Below, piece by piece: positions 25,058 through 34,580 of a DNA stretch of 64,000 nt (positions are counted from its first letter, which is position 1; each line of letters opens with the position of its first letter). The position numbers and the translations under genes were made by a program. The DNA is from Pantanalinema sp. GBBB05. GTDB lineage: Bacteria > Cyanobacteriota > Cyanobacteriia > Leptolyngbyales > Leptolyngbyaceae. The stretch is from contig VRZD01000006.1 in the NCBI GenBank assembly GCA_016743235.1, positions 62,001-126,000 of the forward strand, in the 5' to 3' direction. The notes beneath the pieces are model-generated. The model searched no databases. It had not been told where the DNA came from and saw only the letters and a list, made by a program, of their open reading frames with translations.

Positions 25058-27526
25058 GTGAAAAAGCGTAAGTGGTTAAATGTTGCAGAGTACTGTTTGT
25101 TAGTTGGCTCAGGGATTGGTTCGTTAGCAGCACTGGCTTCCCAGCAGATTTTACTTCTTTATACTGCCGCTCCGGTGTCAGTATTGTTATTGCTGCTAAA
25201 TGTGATTAGTCGTCAGCAGATTGAGGAAACGGCGCAGGAAACCACAGAGAACTCAGTATCCCAACTGAACCAAAAGCTGTCCAGTGACATTAATTCGCTC
25301 CAGCAGCAAGTTCAGGCAATGCCAAGCGTATTTGACTTGGCCAGCTTGCGCAAATCAGTCCTGGCTAAAAACCAAGAGGCGCTCGCGGAGTTGGCTCAAA
25401 GTGTGGGTGATCTACAACGGGAATTTGCCCGTCCAGAGTGGCGGTTGATGCACCAAGAGGTGAAGCAAATTCAAGATCACTATGTCCAACTGTCAGCCAC
25501 GGTGACTGGGATTACTGAATCGCTCAATCGCTTGGGAACCGCTTCTCGATTGGGAACGTTGGAAGATGAACTGGCACACTTAAGAACAGATTTGGCACAA
25601 GTACGCAACACCTTACAGAACCTGGATCAACAGCAACAGCAACATTACCATCGAGATTTACAAGCCCAGATCGACCAACTCAATCGACGGTTTAATAAAC
25701 TGCCGCCGCAATTTGATGCCACAACCTTAAAGCAAGATATTGACTCTTTAATTAAAGTGATTGGTGACTTGGCCTCTCGCCGGGATCTGTCTCGGGTCGA
25801 ATCCCAAATTCTTAAACTGAATCAACAGAGTAGTGCCTTAGAACAATCTGTTACACCCCTCAAAGTTGCCACTACGATTCTGAGAAAACAAGTGGATACG
25901 GTATCAGCCAAGCTGACCTATGAGGGGCAAGAAGTGGAGACGACGACCGAGGCCATGATCGAAACTCAGGCTGTTGAGAGTTTAAAAGCCACGATCGCCT
26001 CTCTGGAACAACGCTTAGATCAACTGGCAACTTCAACCCACCCCACCCAGTTACAGAGTGAAATTCAAGGGATTGTATTGGCACATCTTGCTCCATTACA
26101 ACAGCAGCTTTCAGCCGTCCACCAGGTCAATGAAACCATCGATCGCCAGCAACAAGAGTTACGTGAGTGGGTGAATCGGCTACCACAATTGCTCGACTCC
26201 ACTGCCTTACAAAATGAAGTCAAATATCTGGCAGGACGAGTGGAATGGGCAGAAAGCACCTTTATGGATCTGCAAACTCAGGTTGATACGGCTGTAGAAA
26301 CTCGGCTGGACGAAGTGATGCAGCAATTACGAGCCAACCAAGTTGTGCCGAAGTATGAGTTAGTGTTTGATGTTCAGACGCGAAATCGGCAGACCCCCGC
26401 CGATGCGCTAACTGCGACTGGCTGTGGGAGCCGAGCCATGTTGGAAGAAGCGCTCGATCACACTCAAGCGCGATTAGTCGTGGTTTATCCTTATCCCAGT
26501 CCAGCCACTTTAGATGATGCCATGATCCAGAAATTCCGCCAGTTTTTGGATCGGAGAGGGTGTCTGGATATTGGCTGGGGACATTTGGGTGATATCACCA
26601 GTCGCCACACCGCTCGACCCATCGATCGACGGCGTGCCATTGATCCCACCGAAAAAGGCTTTCTTTACAACACTCTGAATCAATTAACTCAACTGAAAAA
26701 GCAGTATCCCGATCGCTTCCGGTTCAAAGTTTTGGGGACGGATGAAAACTTTTTAGTCTGCGATCGCAGCTTCGCTATTTTAGGATCACAGTCTGTAGCC
26801 ACCGCCAGTGTTGTATTTCCAGAAGCCGTCGTGGGCTTACGTACCACAGATGCTACGGTGATTCAAGGCTTAATCCAGCGGTTTGATGACCCTGAGCTGG
26901 ATGCGGATGATACTACGGCCTACTTCAATCGAGCAGCGACTCGTTACGATTTAGGCGATCGTCCGGGTGCAATCGCCGACTATACCGAAGTATTGCGGAT
27001 CACGCCCAGCGACGATGTTGCCTACAACAACCGAGGGCTAGCTCACTATGACTTAGGGAATCGCCAAGCGGCGATCGCGGACCTGACCTTAGCCATTCAA
27101 CACCACCCGGAAAACTTTATTGCCCACTGCAATCGCGGCATGATTCGGTCTGAACTAGGGGATAAGCTAGGGGCGATCGAGGACTACACCGCTGCTATCC
27201 ATTTGAATCCTGACTATACTACGGCTTACTTTTATCGAGGTCTAGCTCGCACCCGAATGCAGAATAAATTGGGTGCCATTCAGGACTATACCCAGGTGAT
27301 TCGCCTGAACCCACAGGATGCCAGTGCCTACTTTTATCGAGGTTTGGCCTGTATCAAAATTGGTCATCGGCTAGAGGCGATCAAAGATTTGCGCCAAGCC
27401 GCGCAACTATTTAAAGAACAAGGAGACGCAGCGAATTACAAACAAACCGTTCAGGCGATCAAAAAACTCCACAAAACCTTAGTCATCGCGGGTTCTGGCA
27501 AACCTATGGTTTCCAATGGGGCGTAA
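25058..27526 (+). CDS. Membrane-anchored coiled-coil protein with PLD-like and TPR domains
   Basis: An 822-residue protein from a GTG start. Two hydrophobic segments (about 8-27 and 30-47) anchor a long coiled coil rich in Gln and Leu (about 55-430). Residues about 440-605 resemble a degenerate phospholipase-D fold (FLVCDRSFAILGSQSV) that lacks the HxK catalytic His-Lys, so it is probably binding rather than catalytic. Five TPR units close the protein (about 613-790), with the AYFNRG/AYFYRG and GAIxDYT pattern. TPRs suggest a scaffold at the membrane. Not recognised as a named gene. mutS2 starts 77 bases later but has its own start signals. Confidence 0.85.
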   Translation: MKKRKWLNVAEYCLLVGSGIGSLAALASQQILLLYTAAPVSVLLLLLNVISRQQIEETAQETTENSVSQLNQKLSSDINSLQQQVQAMPSVFDLASLRKSVLAKNQEALAELAQSVGDLQREFARPEWRLMHQEVKQIQDHYVQLSATVTGITESLNRLGTASRLGTLEDELAHLRTDLAQVRNTLQNLDQQQQQHYHRDLQAQIDQLNRRFNKLPPQFDATTLKQDIDSLIKVIGDLASRRDLSRVESQILKLNQQSSALEQSVTPLKVATTILRKQVDTVSAKLTYEGQEVETTTEAMIETQAVESLKATIASLEQRLDQLATSTHPTQLQSEIQGIVLAHLAPLQQQLSAVHQVNETIDRQQQELREWVNRLPQLLDSTALQNEVKYLAGRVEWAESTFMDLQTQVDTAVETRLDEVMQQLRANQVVPKYELVFDVQTRNRQTPADALTATGCGSRAMLEEALDHTQARLVVVYPYPSPATLDDAMIQKFRQFLDRRGCLDIGWGHLGDITSRHTARPIDRRRAIDPTEKGFLYNTLNQLTQLKKQYPDRFRFKVLGTDENFLVCDRSFAILGSQSVATASVVFPEAVVGLRTTDATVIQGLIQRFDDPELDADDTTAYFNRAATRYDLGDRPGAIADYTEVLRITPSDDVAYNNRGLAHYDLGNRQAAIADLTLAIQHHPENFIAHCNRGMIRSELGDKLGAIEDYTAAIHLNPDYTTAYFYRGLARTRMQNKLGAIQDYTQVIRLNPQDASAYFYRGLACIKIGHRLEAIKDLRQAAQLFKEQGDAANYKQTVQAIKKLHKTLVIAGSGKPMVSNGA

Positions 27527-27603
27527 GCCGGATTCGCTCCATCTTCCTTATCCTCTCCCCACGCCTTCTACAATAGAACTGTAGTCAAACCAGCAGGGGC
27601 AAG

Positions 27604-30096
27604 TTGATTCAGGCAGAGACGCTCGAACTTTTAGAATGGTCGCGGGTGTGCCAACATCTTTCGACCTTCGCGGCAACGAAACTGGGAGCGATCGCCGCCC
27701 AACATTTGAAAATTCCAACTGACCAGGAAGAAAGCCTGACGTTGTTGGCTCAAACCCAGGAAGTGTACGAATTGGAAAGCCGCTTAACTTCTGGCTTGAG
27801 CTTTGAGGGGATTAGCGACATTGGGGAATCTCTAGAACGGGCGGAACGTCAAGGATTATTATCTGGAAAGGAACTATTAGATATTGCTCTGACGCTCGCG
27901 GGTATGCGTCACCTGCGTCGGGTGATTGATGGTCAACCCGAATTAGTTGTCTTAAATGAATTAATCGCTGACCTGCGTACCTATCCTGACCTGGAGCAGG
28001 AAATTCATCATTGTATTGATGAGCGAGGAGATGTCACTGATCGCGCTAGTCCGAAATTAGGCGGCATTCGGGAGCAACAACGGCATGTCCGCGATCGTGT
28101 CTACACAGTGCTGCAAAGCATTTTGCAACGCAAAGCCAATGCGATTCAGGAGCATCTGATTACCCAACGGTCAGGACGATTTGTTTTGCCTGTCAAAGCG
28201 CCACAAAAAGATGCAGTTCCGGGGATTGTGCATGACACCTCAATGAGTGGTGCCACCTTATATGTAGAACCGCACAATACCGTCAATCTGAATAACCAAT
28301 TACGGCAACTGGAGCGGCAGGAACAGGCAGAAATTGAACTTATTCTGCGGGGTCTGACCGAAAAGATTGCGGCGGTTCAGGCTGACTTAGAACGCTTACT
28401 GGCGATCGCTACAACTCTAGATCTGGCAACGGCGCGGGCCCGCTATAGTCTATGGTTAGGTGCCAATCCGCCCCGGTTTATCCCTTGGAGTCAGTCGGAG
28501 GCTGAATCTGCTGATCCAATCACTCTGCGGCAACTCCGTCACCCGTTATTAGTTTGGCAACAACAGCATGAACAAGGGCGGGCTGTGATCCCGATCGATT
28601 TGGTGATTCAGCCCTCCATTCGGGTAGTGGCCATCACGGGTCCCAACACGGGTGGCAAAACGGTAACGCTCAAAACCTTGGGTTTAGCCGTATTAATGGC
28701 AAAGGTAGGATTATTTGTGCCTGCCCGTGAACCCGTAGAGTTGCCTTGGTTTGATCAAGTCCTGGCAGACATTGGTGATGAGCAATCTCTCCAACAAAGC
28801 CTATCTACGTTTTCGGGGCATATTCGGCGGATTAGCCGGATTTTGGCGGCATTGCAACCGGGTCAGGTGGCACGGGAGATGGGGGAAGTAGGGGATCTGG
28901 GTTTAACCTCTCAGACTTCGTCGCTGCGATCGTTGGTGTTGTTGGATGAGGTAGGAGCCGGAACGGATCCCTCGGAAGGGAGTGCGTTGGCGATCGCGTT
29001 GTTGAATCATTTAGCCGATCACGCGGGGTTAACGATCGCAACGACTCACTTTGGGGAACTGAAGGCATTGAAGTATCAGGATTCACGATTTGAAAATGCT
29101 TCGGTGGAGTTTGATGATGTGTCTCTGGGACCAACTTATCGCTTGCTGTGGGGGATTCCGGGACGCTCAAATGCGCTGACGATCGCCCAACGGTTGGGAT
29201 TGGATCAAGCGATCGTGGAGCAGGCTCAAACCTTTGTAGGTGGAGCATCCCAGGAAGTGAACCAGGTGATTGAAGGGTTAGAAGCTCAACGGCGGCGGCA
29301 GGAAACCAAATCGCAGGAAGCGGCAAAACTGTTGGAACAAGCCGAACGGTTGCATCAGCAGGTGTCGCGCAAAGCAGAAATCTTGCAGCAACGAGAACGG
29401 GACCTGCAAGTTGCCCAGGAACAAGCGGTGCAAGTGGCGATCGCCCAGGCAAAAGCCGAAATTGCCAAAGTGATTCGTCACTTGCAACAGGGATCACCGA
29501 CTGCCCAGGAGGCGCAACAGGCGACCGAGCAGTTAAATCAAATTGCTGCCCAGCATCTGCCCTCGCGTAAACCAAAACCTGAGGTTCCCAAGGGGTTTCG
29601 ACCTCAAGTGGGCGATCGAGTGCGGATTCCCCGGTTAGGGCAAACAGCAGAAGTCCTGACAGCTCCCGATCAGGATCAAGAACTGACGGTGCGGTTTGGG
29701 CTGATGAAAATGACCGTATCACTCGATGATATTGAGTCTTTGACGGGTGAAAAGCCCGTTAAGCCGGAACCTAAAAGTAAAGCGAGTGGAGAACCGGATA
29801 AGCGTACCCAGAAAGAGGCTGGAACACTGCCTCCGCCTGCGCCACCGGTGATTGTGCGAACTGCCCATAATACGATCGATATTCGTGGTAGCCGCGTCGC
29901 TGATGCGGAACCTATGATCGAAAAAGCGATCTCTGAGGCGTTAGGTGGGGCGGTTTGGATTATTCATGGTCACGGCACAGGTAAATTGCGGCAGGGGGTT
30001 CATGCCTTTCTGCAACATCATCCTCTGATCGATCGCTATGAATTAGCTCCCCGTGAGGAAGGGGGTTCGGGTGTGACGATCGCCTATGTTCGCTAA
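27604..30096 (+). CDS. mutS2: Endonuclease MutS2
   Basis: An 830-residue MutS2. It starts at TTG 27604 after AGCAGGGGC. The N-terminal core and clamp region (about 1-300) precede the ATPase with Walker A GPNTGGKTVTLKTLG near 346, DIGDEQSLQQSLSTFSGH near 393, Walker B LVLLDEVGAGTDPSEG near 445 and TTHFGELK near 480. A coiled coil covers about 540-640. The C-terminal Smr nuclease domain has DIRGSRVADAEPMI and IIHGHGTGKLRQGV. Bacterial MutS2 acts on branched DNA to limit recombination and in some species rescues collided ribosomes; which applies here is unknown. Full length for the family. Confidence 0.97.
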   Translation: MIQAETLELLEWSRVCQHLSTFAATKLGAIAAQHLKIPTDQEESLTLLAQTQEVYELESRLTSGLSFEGISDIGESLERAERQGLLSGKELLDIALTLAGMRHLRRVIDGQPELVVLNELIADLRTYPDLEQEIHHCIDERGDVTDRASPKLGGIREQQRHVRDRVYTVLQSILQRKANAIQEHLITQRSGRFVLPVKAPQKDAVPGIVHDTSMSGATLYVEPHNTVNLNNQLRQLERQEQAEIELILRGLTEKIAAVQADLERLLAIATTLDLATARARYSLWLGANPPRFIPWSQSEAESADPITLRQLRHPLLVWQQQHEQGRAVIPIDLVIQPSIRVVAITGPNTGGKTVTLKTLGLAVLMAKVGLFVPAREPVELPWFDQVLADIGDEQSLQQSLSTFSGHIRRISRILAALQPGQVAREMGEVGDLGLTSQTSSLRSLVLLDEVGAGTDPSEGSALAIALLNHLADHAGLTIATTHFGELKALKYQDSRFENASVEFDDVSLGPTYRLLWGIPGRSNALTIAQRLGLDQAIVEQAQTFVGGASQEVNQVIEGLEAQRRRQETKSQEAAKLLEQAERLHQQVSRKAEILQQRERDLQVAQEQAVQVAIAQAKAEIAKVIRHLQQGSPTAQEAQQATEQLNQIAAQHLPSRKPKPEVPKGFRPQVGDRVRIPRLGQTAEVLTAPDQDQELTVRFGLMKMTVSLDDIESLTGEKPVKPEPKSKASGEPDKRTQKEAGTLPPPAPPVIVRTAHNTIDIRGSRVADAEPMIEKAISEALGGAVWIIHGHGTGKLRQGVHAFLQHHPLIDRYELAPREEGGSGVTIAYVR

Positions 30097-30102
30097 GGTG
30101 AC

Positions 30103-30909
30103 TTATACTGCTAACACTTGATGCGACTCTACAGTAGGGCGGGGGCAAAACTCAAAGGCTTGCCCCCGGTTGACAAATCCCTGAAACCCATCGGCTACGG
30201 CATCAGGAAGTTCACCTGGTTGATAGCCATAAAGCCACATTTTCCGACGCAGGCGATCGGGCAGCGTGACGAGTTCCTCATAGTGACTATGCACTGGAGT
30301 AGGGCAGTGTGATGTTTCGCAGTCATGGAAAATCACATCCGCCGCTTCATAAACTGACTGATTTTGATCCAGACATAGCTGGGTGTCAGTGGAGATAAAA
30401 ATCTTGCTACCGTGCAGTTCAAAAAATAGCCCGTAAGTTGGCATCAGCTCGATACCATTATGGACGTGGACGACTTGCACCAGTTGGAACTGAATCCCTT
30501 CCCAGATAAAACTGCCATTTTGTGCCACAGGTCGGACATCAAAAAACGTATCCAGATTGGCAATCTCTTGATGCAGCGATCGCATTCCTCCAGATAATGT
30601 TCTGTCCCAGAGTTCCGCCGCCACGTCCGTGTTTAAGTACAAGCGAGGACGCTCACAGCGAGAGTCAAATTTGCGGGTAAAGCCAATATATTCCAGTCCA
30701 CCGACATGATCGGAGTGGAGATGACTGAGATAAATATCCGTCACATCCAGATAGGACAATCCCGCTGCATATAAGGAAAAGCGAATATCCGAACCACAAT
30801 CGATCAGTAGTGACTGACCGCGATCGTTTGTTAGCAGCATGTTGGAGTGAAAATTATCCACCCCAACCGTAAATGCAGATCCTGAACCTAAAAACAGCAG
30901 TGTGGTCAT
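30103..30909 (-). CDS. MBL-fold metallo-hydrolase, RNase Z-like
   Basis: A 268-residue metallo-beta-lactamase-fold protein. The zinc motif HxHxDH is in YLSHLHSDHVGGLEY (about 59-73), with further metal-ligand candidates in STDTQLCLD and DVIFHDCETS. The start MTTLLFLGSGSAFT is the usual first strand. It resembles the RNase Z/arylsulfatase-type group, but the tRNA-binding exosite of true RNase Z is not evident, so the substrate is open. The stop lies six bases from that of convergent mutS2. Confidence 0.88.
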   Translation of the reverse strand: MTTLLFLGSGSAFTVGVDNFHSNMLLTNDRGQSLLIDCGSDIRFSLYAAGLSYLDVTDIYLSHLHSDHVGGLEYIGFTRKFDSRCERPRLYLNTDVAAELWDRTLSGGMRSLHQEIANLDTFFDVRPVAQNGSFIWEGIQFQLVQVVHVHNGIELMPTYGLFFELHGSKIFISTDTQLCLDQNQSVYEAADVIFHDCETSHCPTPVHSHYEELVTLPDRLRRKMWLYGYQPGELPDAVADGFQGFVNRGQAFEFCPRPTVESHQVLAV

Positions 30910-30948
30910 AGTGTTTCTAAGAGGGAATGAAGATCATCATTGGCAAAT

Positions 30949-33222
30949 TCACCCCGTTAGTGCCTGATACAGTGTTTCGAGTTGAGTCGTAACGGCTGGG
31001 GGCTTTGCCGTAAAGAGGATATAAAATCCTCCCTGATCGCTAGGGCGATCGAGCACTTTGGCATAAATATCTTCGCTCCGATCCATTTGATCGCCCCAGG
31101 GTAGAAAATTCAACTTCAGATTGCTTAATGGTACAGGGAAGTCTGTGGTATTGGAGTTATCAGGCTTTAACAATGCCCCTTTGGCTGACAGTTGGATTAA
31201 ACATCCTGGCATCATCGTTTCGCCCACATGCTTGCCAGACAATTCGGCATACACCACCGGAATGGCTTCTGGAAGCGGCACAAAAATGTCTTCTTCCTGA
31301 GGCAAGTAGAGATTATAGGCTCCCGCAATTCCGCCCACATCATAAATTTGCAGCGGATTTTGCACCCCTTTGGGTTTCACTTCTTTCTGCCCAATTACCT
31401 GAACGCTTGCACCTGCTTGTTTAAAGGTAGATTCGGAAATCAGGATTTGACCCGGAGTTGTATAAGACTCTATCCGATACGTGAGGTTGACCTGGCTACC
31501 CATGACGCCATACTTGGTACGTTTTTCGGAACCAATATTGCCAACCACCACTTCTCCTGTATTGATGCCAATCCCCATTTCTAACGTTGCCAGTCCCCAG
31601 GCTTTAACAGTCTCATTCACCTCGGTCATGGCTAACTGCATCGCAACGGCACAGGCAACAGCCCGCTCAGCATCATCCGATCGCTTGGTGGGGGCACCAA
31701 ACAACACCAGAATCCCATCCCCCATAAATTCGTCGATCGTCCCCTGGTACTGGGTAATGATATCTGCCATATGCCCCAGATAAAAGTTGATCACTTTAAT
31801 CACTTCTTCCGGAGGCAGCCGTTCGGCGGTGGCAGTAAACCCCCGCAGATCAGAGGTAAGAATGGTAATTTCTCGGCGTTCTCCGCCTAAAGATAAGCCT
31901 TTGGGACTTTCCAATAAATTAGCGACGATTTCATCCGTGAGATAGCGTCCAAAGGTCTTACGAATTTTCCCCGCACTGTAAGCCAGGAACCCCGTAATTG
32001 ATGCGGCCGAACCTGCCATCGCCAACATCGCTGGCACGATCGGAATCCACCAACCTGCCACAAACGCCGCCAACGTACTGCCGAGTAAGGCTACCGCTGC
32101 CAGAATCGGAATCAAAATCCGCAGGATTAGGTATTTCCGGGCATGGGTGACATGCCGCATTTGCCATGCCAATGTTGCCCCGGCTCCCGCCCAACCTAAA
32201 ATCCACAACCATTCCAACGGTTCTGACCAGCTTTTGATCAGAGGGCGACCATCCAGCGCCGCACTAATAAACTGACTGGTCAAGTTCGCATGAACTTCTA
32301 CCCCCGCCATAAACTCGGTCAAGCCGAGGAAACTGCTACTGTAGGGAGTCAGCATGACATCGCGAAAGCTTTCGCCCACGGCTCCGATCAAGATGACGCG
32401 ATCGCGCCCCCAATCGGCGGGCAGTCGATCATTGATGACATCCATCAGAGATACAGTTTGGAATGTACGGCTACCGCCCCGATAGTTAATTAACTGTTGA
32501 TAACCAGCGGCATCAGCACCGATATAGCTGCCATCGTTGCTAGAAAAGGGCGTAAAAACGGCTTTTCCTAATTGCCAGTCATCCACCGTGCCTTCAATGT
32601 TACGAGGCTTAATCCCCTGTTTTTCCAGATACATTAAGGCAAGATATAGGCTGAAACTATAGACCTTTTCCCCATCTGCCCCTTTAACCGAAACAAAGCC
32701 TCGTCTAACCCGATTATCGGCATCATAAACGAGGTCATTAGTACCAACTTGGTTTGCCGCTTTTAAAGCAGGCGGAGGAGCTACCGCATCTTTCCAGCGA
32801 TCGCCAACCACTTTCTGGATACCTACCAGATTCGGAGTCGATTTAAACACTTTAACCAGTTCCTGATGTCCCGGCTCTACGGGTAAATCTCGGTAAACAT
32901 CTAACCCGATCGCCAGAGGTTTCCTGGCTTTCAGTTTGTTCAACGCTTTAGCATAAACACGGTCAGGAAAGATGGGTTGTCCGATCGCTTTCAGATCTGC
33001 TTCATTGATGCCCACGATCACGATACGATCGTCTACCGGATCTTGAGGGCGTAGGCGCATGTACTGGTCATAAGCCGACCACTCCCAGGCTTGCAGCAGC
33101 CCAGTCATCCGCAGTAACAGCACAAGCCCAGTAATGCTTGGAGCCGCGATCGCTACTCCCCGCCATTCCCAAAATAGGTGCTTAACGGTTTTCCACACAG
33201 TACGCCCTCCCGGCAGGATCAA
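30949..33222 (-). CDS. CHASE2-domain adenylate/guanylate cyclase with PilZ-like C-terminus
   Basis: A 757-residue membrane cyclase. A transmembrane helix (about 22-42) leads to an extracytoplasmic CHASE2 sensor (about 45-330), then two or three helices (about 340-420). The class III cyclase domain (about 445-625) has both metal Asp residues, in TSDLRGFTATAERLP and FMGDGILVLFG, plus the transition-state region GSQVNLTYRIES. The segment KRTKYGVMG carries the purine-selecting Lys. Residues about 665-755 look PilZ-like but without a clear RxxxR. It makes cAMP or cGMP in response to an unknown signal. The DUF928 gene ends 18 bases upstream, so both are one unit. Confidence 0.94.
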   Translation of the reverse strand: MILPGGRTVWKTVKHLFWEWRGVAIAAPSITGLVLLLRMTGLLQAWEWSAYDQYMRLRPQDPVDDRIVIVGINEADLKAIGQPIFPDRVYAKALNKLKARKPLAIGLDVYRDLPVEPGHQELVKVFKSTPNLVGIQKVVGDRWKDAVAPPPALKAANQVGTNDLVYDADNRVRRGFVSVKGADGEKVYSFSLYLALMYLEKQGIKPRNIEGTVDDWQLGKAVFTPFSSNDGSYIGADAAGYQQLINYRGGSRTFQTVSLMDVINDRLPADWGRDRVILIGAVGESFRDVMLTPYSSSFLGLTEFMAGVEVHANLTSQFISAALDGRPLIKSWSEPLEWLWILGWAGAGATLAWQMRHVTHARKYLILRILIPILAAVALLGSTLAAFVAGWWIPIVPAMLAMAGSAASITGFLAYSAGKIRKTFGRYLTDEIVANLLESPKGLSLGGERREITILTSDLRGFTATAERLPPEEVIKVINFYLGHMADIITQYQGTIDEFMGDGILVLFGAPTKRSDDAERAVACAVAMQLAMTEVNETVKAWGLATLEMGIGINTGEVVVGNIGSEKRTKYGVMGSQVNLTYRIESYTTPGQILISESTFKQAGASVQVIGQKEVKPKGVQNPLQIYDVGGIAGAYNLYLPQEEDIFVPLPEAIPVVYAELSGKHVGETMMPGCLIQLSAKGALLKPDNSNTTDFPVPLSNLKLNFLPWGDQMDRSEDIYAKVLDRPSDQGGFYILFTAKPPAVTTQLETLYQALTG

Positions 33223-33240
33223 GGAACACTTCGCTTGGGA

Positions 33241-33957
33241 CTATTTGACAAATTGAGCTTGTGCTACTTTTTCTAACCCCACTGACTTAAGCAAATCGCG
33301 CCACACTTGCGGATTGGATTGCCGGATTGAGGCTGCCAGTTCTAGCGTTTCCTGCCAGATTCCAGCCTTGGCATAGAGTTCAGCTTGTTTCAAAGCATCT
33401 GTATTCGCGGTCTTGAGTGCTGTTGCCAGTTCGGTATTGAGCGGCACCCGCCGCACTCGTCCTTCTGTAATCAAATCGCGGGTCCGATCCTTGGCATCAC
33501 ACACGATCGAAAATGCCCAAGAATAATTTTTGCCAGCTTCCAAGAGTGCTTTGCCATCACTGGCTTGCTTCGGTAGGCTAATCCGCATCACCCCGGATGA
33601 TGCTGGCAAGTTGACCTTGGTTTGATAAACATCATCGCCGTTCTCATCAACGAGAAGAAACTCCGCATTCTTACTAGGAAACTTCGGTACATAGAAAAAC
33701 AAGGTCGGGCTGTCAGCCGCCGTTGTACCGATATTGTTATTAGGCATTAATGCCGTTAATGTTGTTTTATCTAAAGCAGTGCAACCACCGCCCCGAACTC
33801 CGCCGCCGCCAGTTCTGGCAGGAGCGCCACGATCGCTAGTTTTGGGAAACTCTAAGGCATGACTAGGTAATGCCACGGTTAGCGTCGTCAACATAGCGGC
33901 GGCTGCACACATCACAGCCGCGAGTTTGGAGGCACGATGAGGGTTATTCAGTGGCAT
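33241..33957 (-). CDS. DUF928 domain protein, exported
   Basis: About 238 residues from the ATG at 33957, chosen because AAGGAG lies 11 bases upstream; an alternative start at 33990 adds 11. A signal peptide ends around SHALEFP. The DUF928 domain shows the family pattern DRGAPARTGGGGVRGGGC, LTALMPNNNIGTT and SPTLFFYVPKFP, then YSWAFSIVCD. DUF928 genes commonly sit next to CHASE2 proteins in cyanobacteria, as here (18-base gap). A role as extracytoplasmic partner of the CHASE2 sensor is inferred from that linkage; the function is not established. Confidence 0.9.
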   Translation of the reverse strand: MPLNNPHRASKLAAVMCAAAAMLTTLTVALPSHALEFPKTSDRGAPARTGGGGVRGGGCTALDKTTLTALMPNNNIGTTAADSPTLFFYVPKFPSKNAEFLLVDENGDDVYQTKVNLPASSGVMRISLPKQASDGKALLEAGKNYSWAFSIVCDAKDRTRDLITEGRVRRVPLNTELATALKTANTDALKQAELYAKAGIWQETLELAASIRQSNPQVWRDLLKSVGLEKVAQAQFVK

Positions 33958-34267
33958 AGGGCAAAGATCTCCTTGATTTAAAAATTCCAACCTAAACTTT
34001 ACAGTAGAGAACTTGCAGGACTAGGTGAGCACTGCACACGAGAAGCAGACCCTGAATCCGATTTGTTTGTTCACATCATCGTCGGGATGATTCATTAATA
34101 CCATTCGGAACTCTGTAAATCAGCAAGGCAGAGTGATTAAATCCCTAGCCTGGTAGATGCTTGCAACGATATTGCTTTAAAGTACCCAATGGAGAGAGAA
34201 ACCTGCCAAATTGACGGCTAGTCTCTTGTTGGTAAAAGCATCCAGCCAGTCCTGCCTGAACTTAAGA
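33958..34267. other. Intergenic region upstream of the DUF928 gene
   Basis: About 310 bases with no recognisable gene, RNA or repeat. It contains the promoter for the DUF928-cyclase unit and borders the cheB remnant. Confidence 0.5.
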
Positions 34268-34568
34268 CTAGCTTAACTGCTGAGTTGAGGCTACACCAAT
34301 GCTCTTGATCGGCAAATCCTGTGATGTAGATCCCAATTCGGCGGCGACTTTAGGCATCCCATCCACCACCGAACTAGATTGATCCTGAGCGCAATGCCCC
34401 CAATCCTATAGCGTCATCTTTGCCCATCCCGGTTAAGAGAATGCCGATTTCCTTCCCCATCCAGTGGTGTACCACACTCCGGAAAAATACATCGATCGAT
34501 GGTAAAAACTCTGTCAAACCAATAGGGCGATCGTTCACAGATCGCCCTATCACCAATTCAGTATCCAA
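34268..34568 (-). pseudogene. Remnant of a CheB-type methylesterase
   Basis: Minus-strand frames show the end of a CheB methylesterase. FLPSIDVFFRSVVHHW and IGILLTGMGKDDAIGLGALRSG (read in parts) match the CheB catalytic region, including the Asp of GMGxD. The frame then hits a stop at 34374-34376 and the expected continuation SSVVDGMPKVAAELG appears in another frame, running to a stop at 34268. About ten residues that should lie between the two (the IAQDE region) are missing. The N-terminal two-thirds of CheB are absent. The gene is therefore truncated, deleted and frameshifted. Confidence 0.85.
34522..34550 (-). terminator. 11-bp perfect hairpin after the DUF6745 gene
   Basis: ATAGGGCGATC and GATCGCCCTAT pair across a seven-base loop. 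It lies 31 bases past the stop of the minus-strand DUF6745 gene and overlaps the start of the cheB remnant. It may end the four-gene transcript. Confidence 0.6.
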
Positions 34569-34580
34569 CTGCTTGAGTTG

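Noticed and set aside
28832..29722. 296-codon open frame on the minus strand inside mutS2
   Set aside because: It lies wholly antisense to a clearly real mutS2, has a Pro/Ser/Leu-rich composition typical of antisense frames in GC-moderate DNA, and shows no domain pattern.
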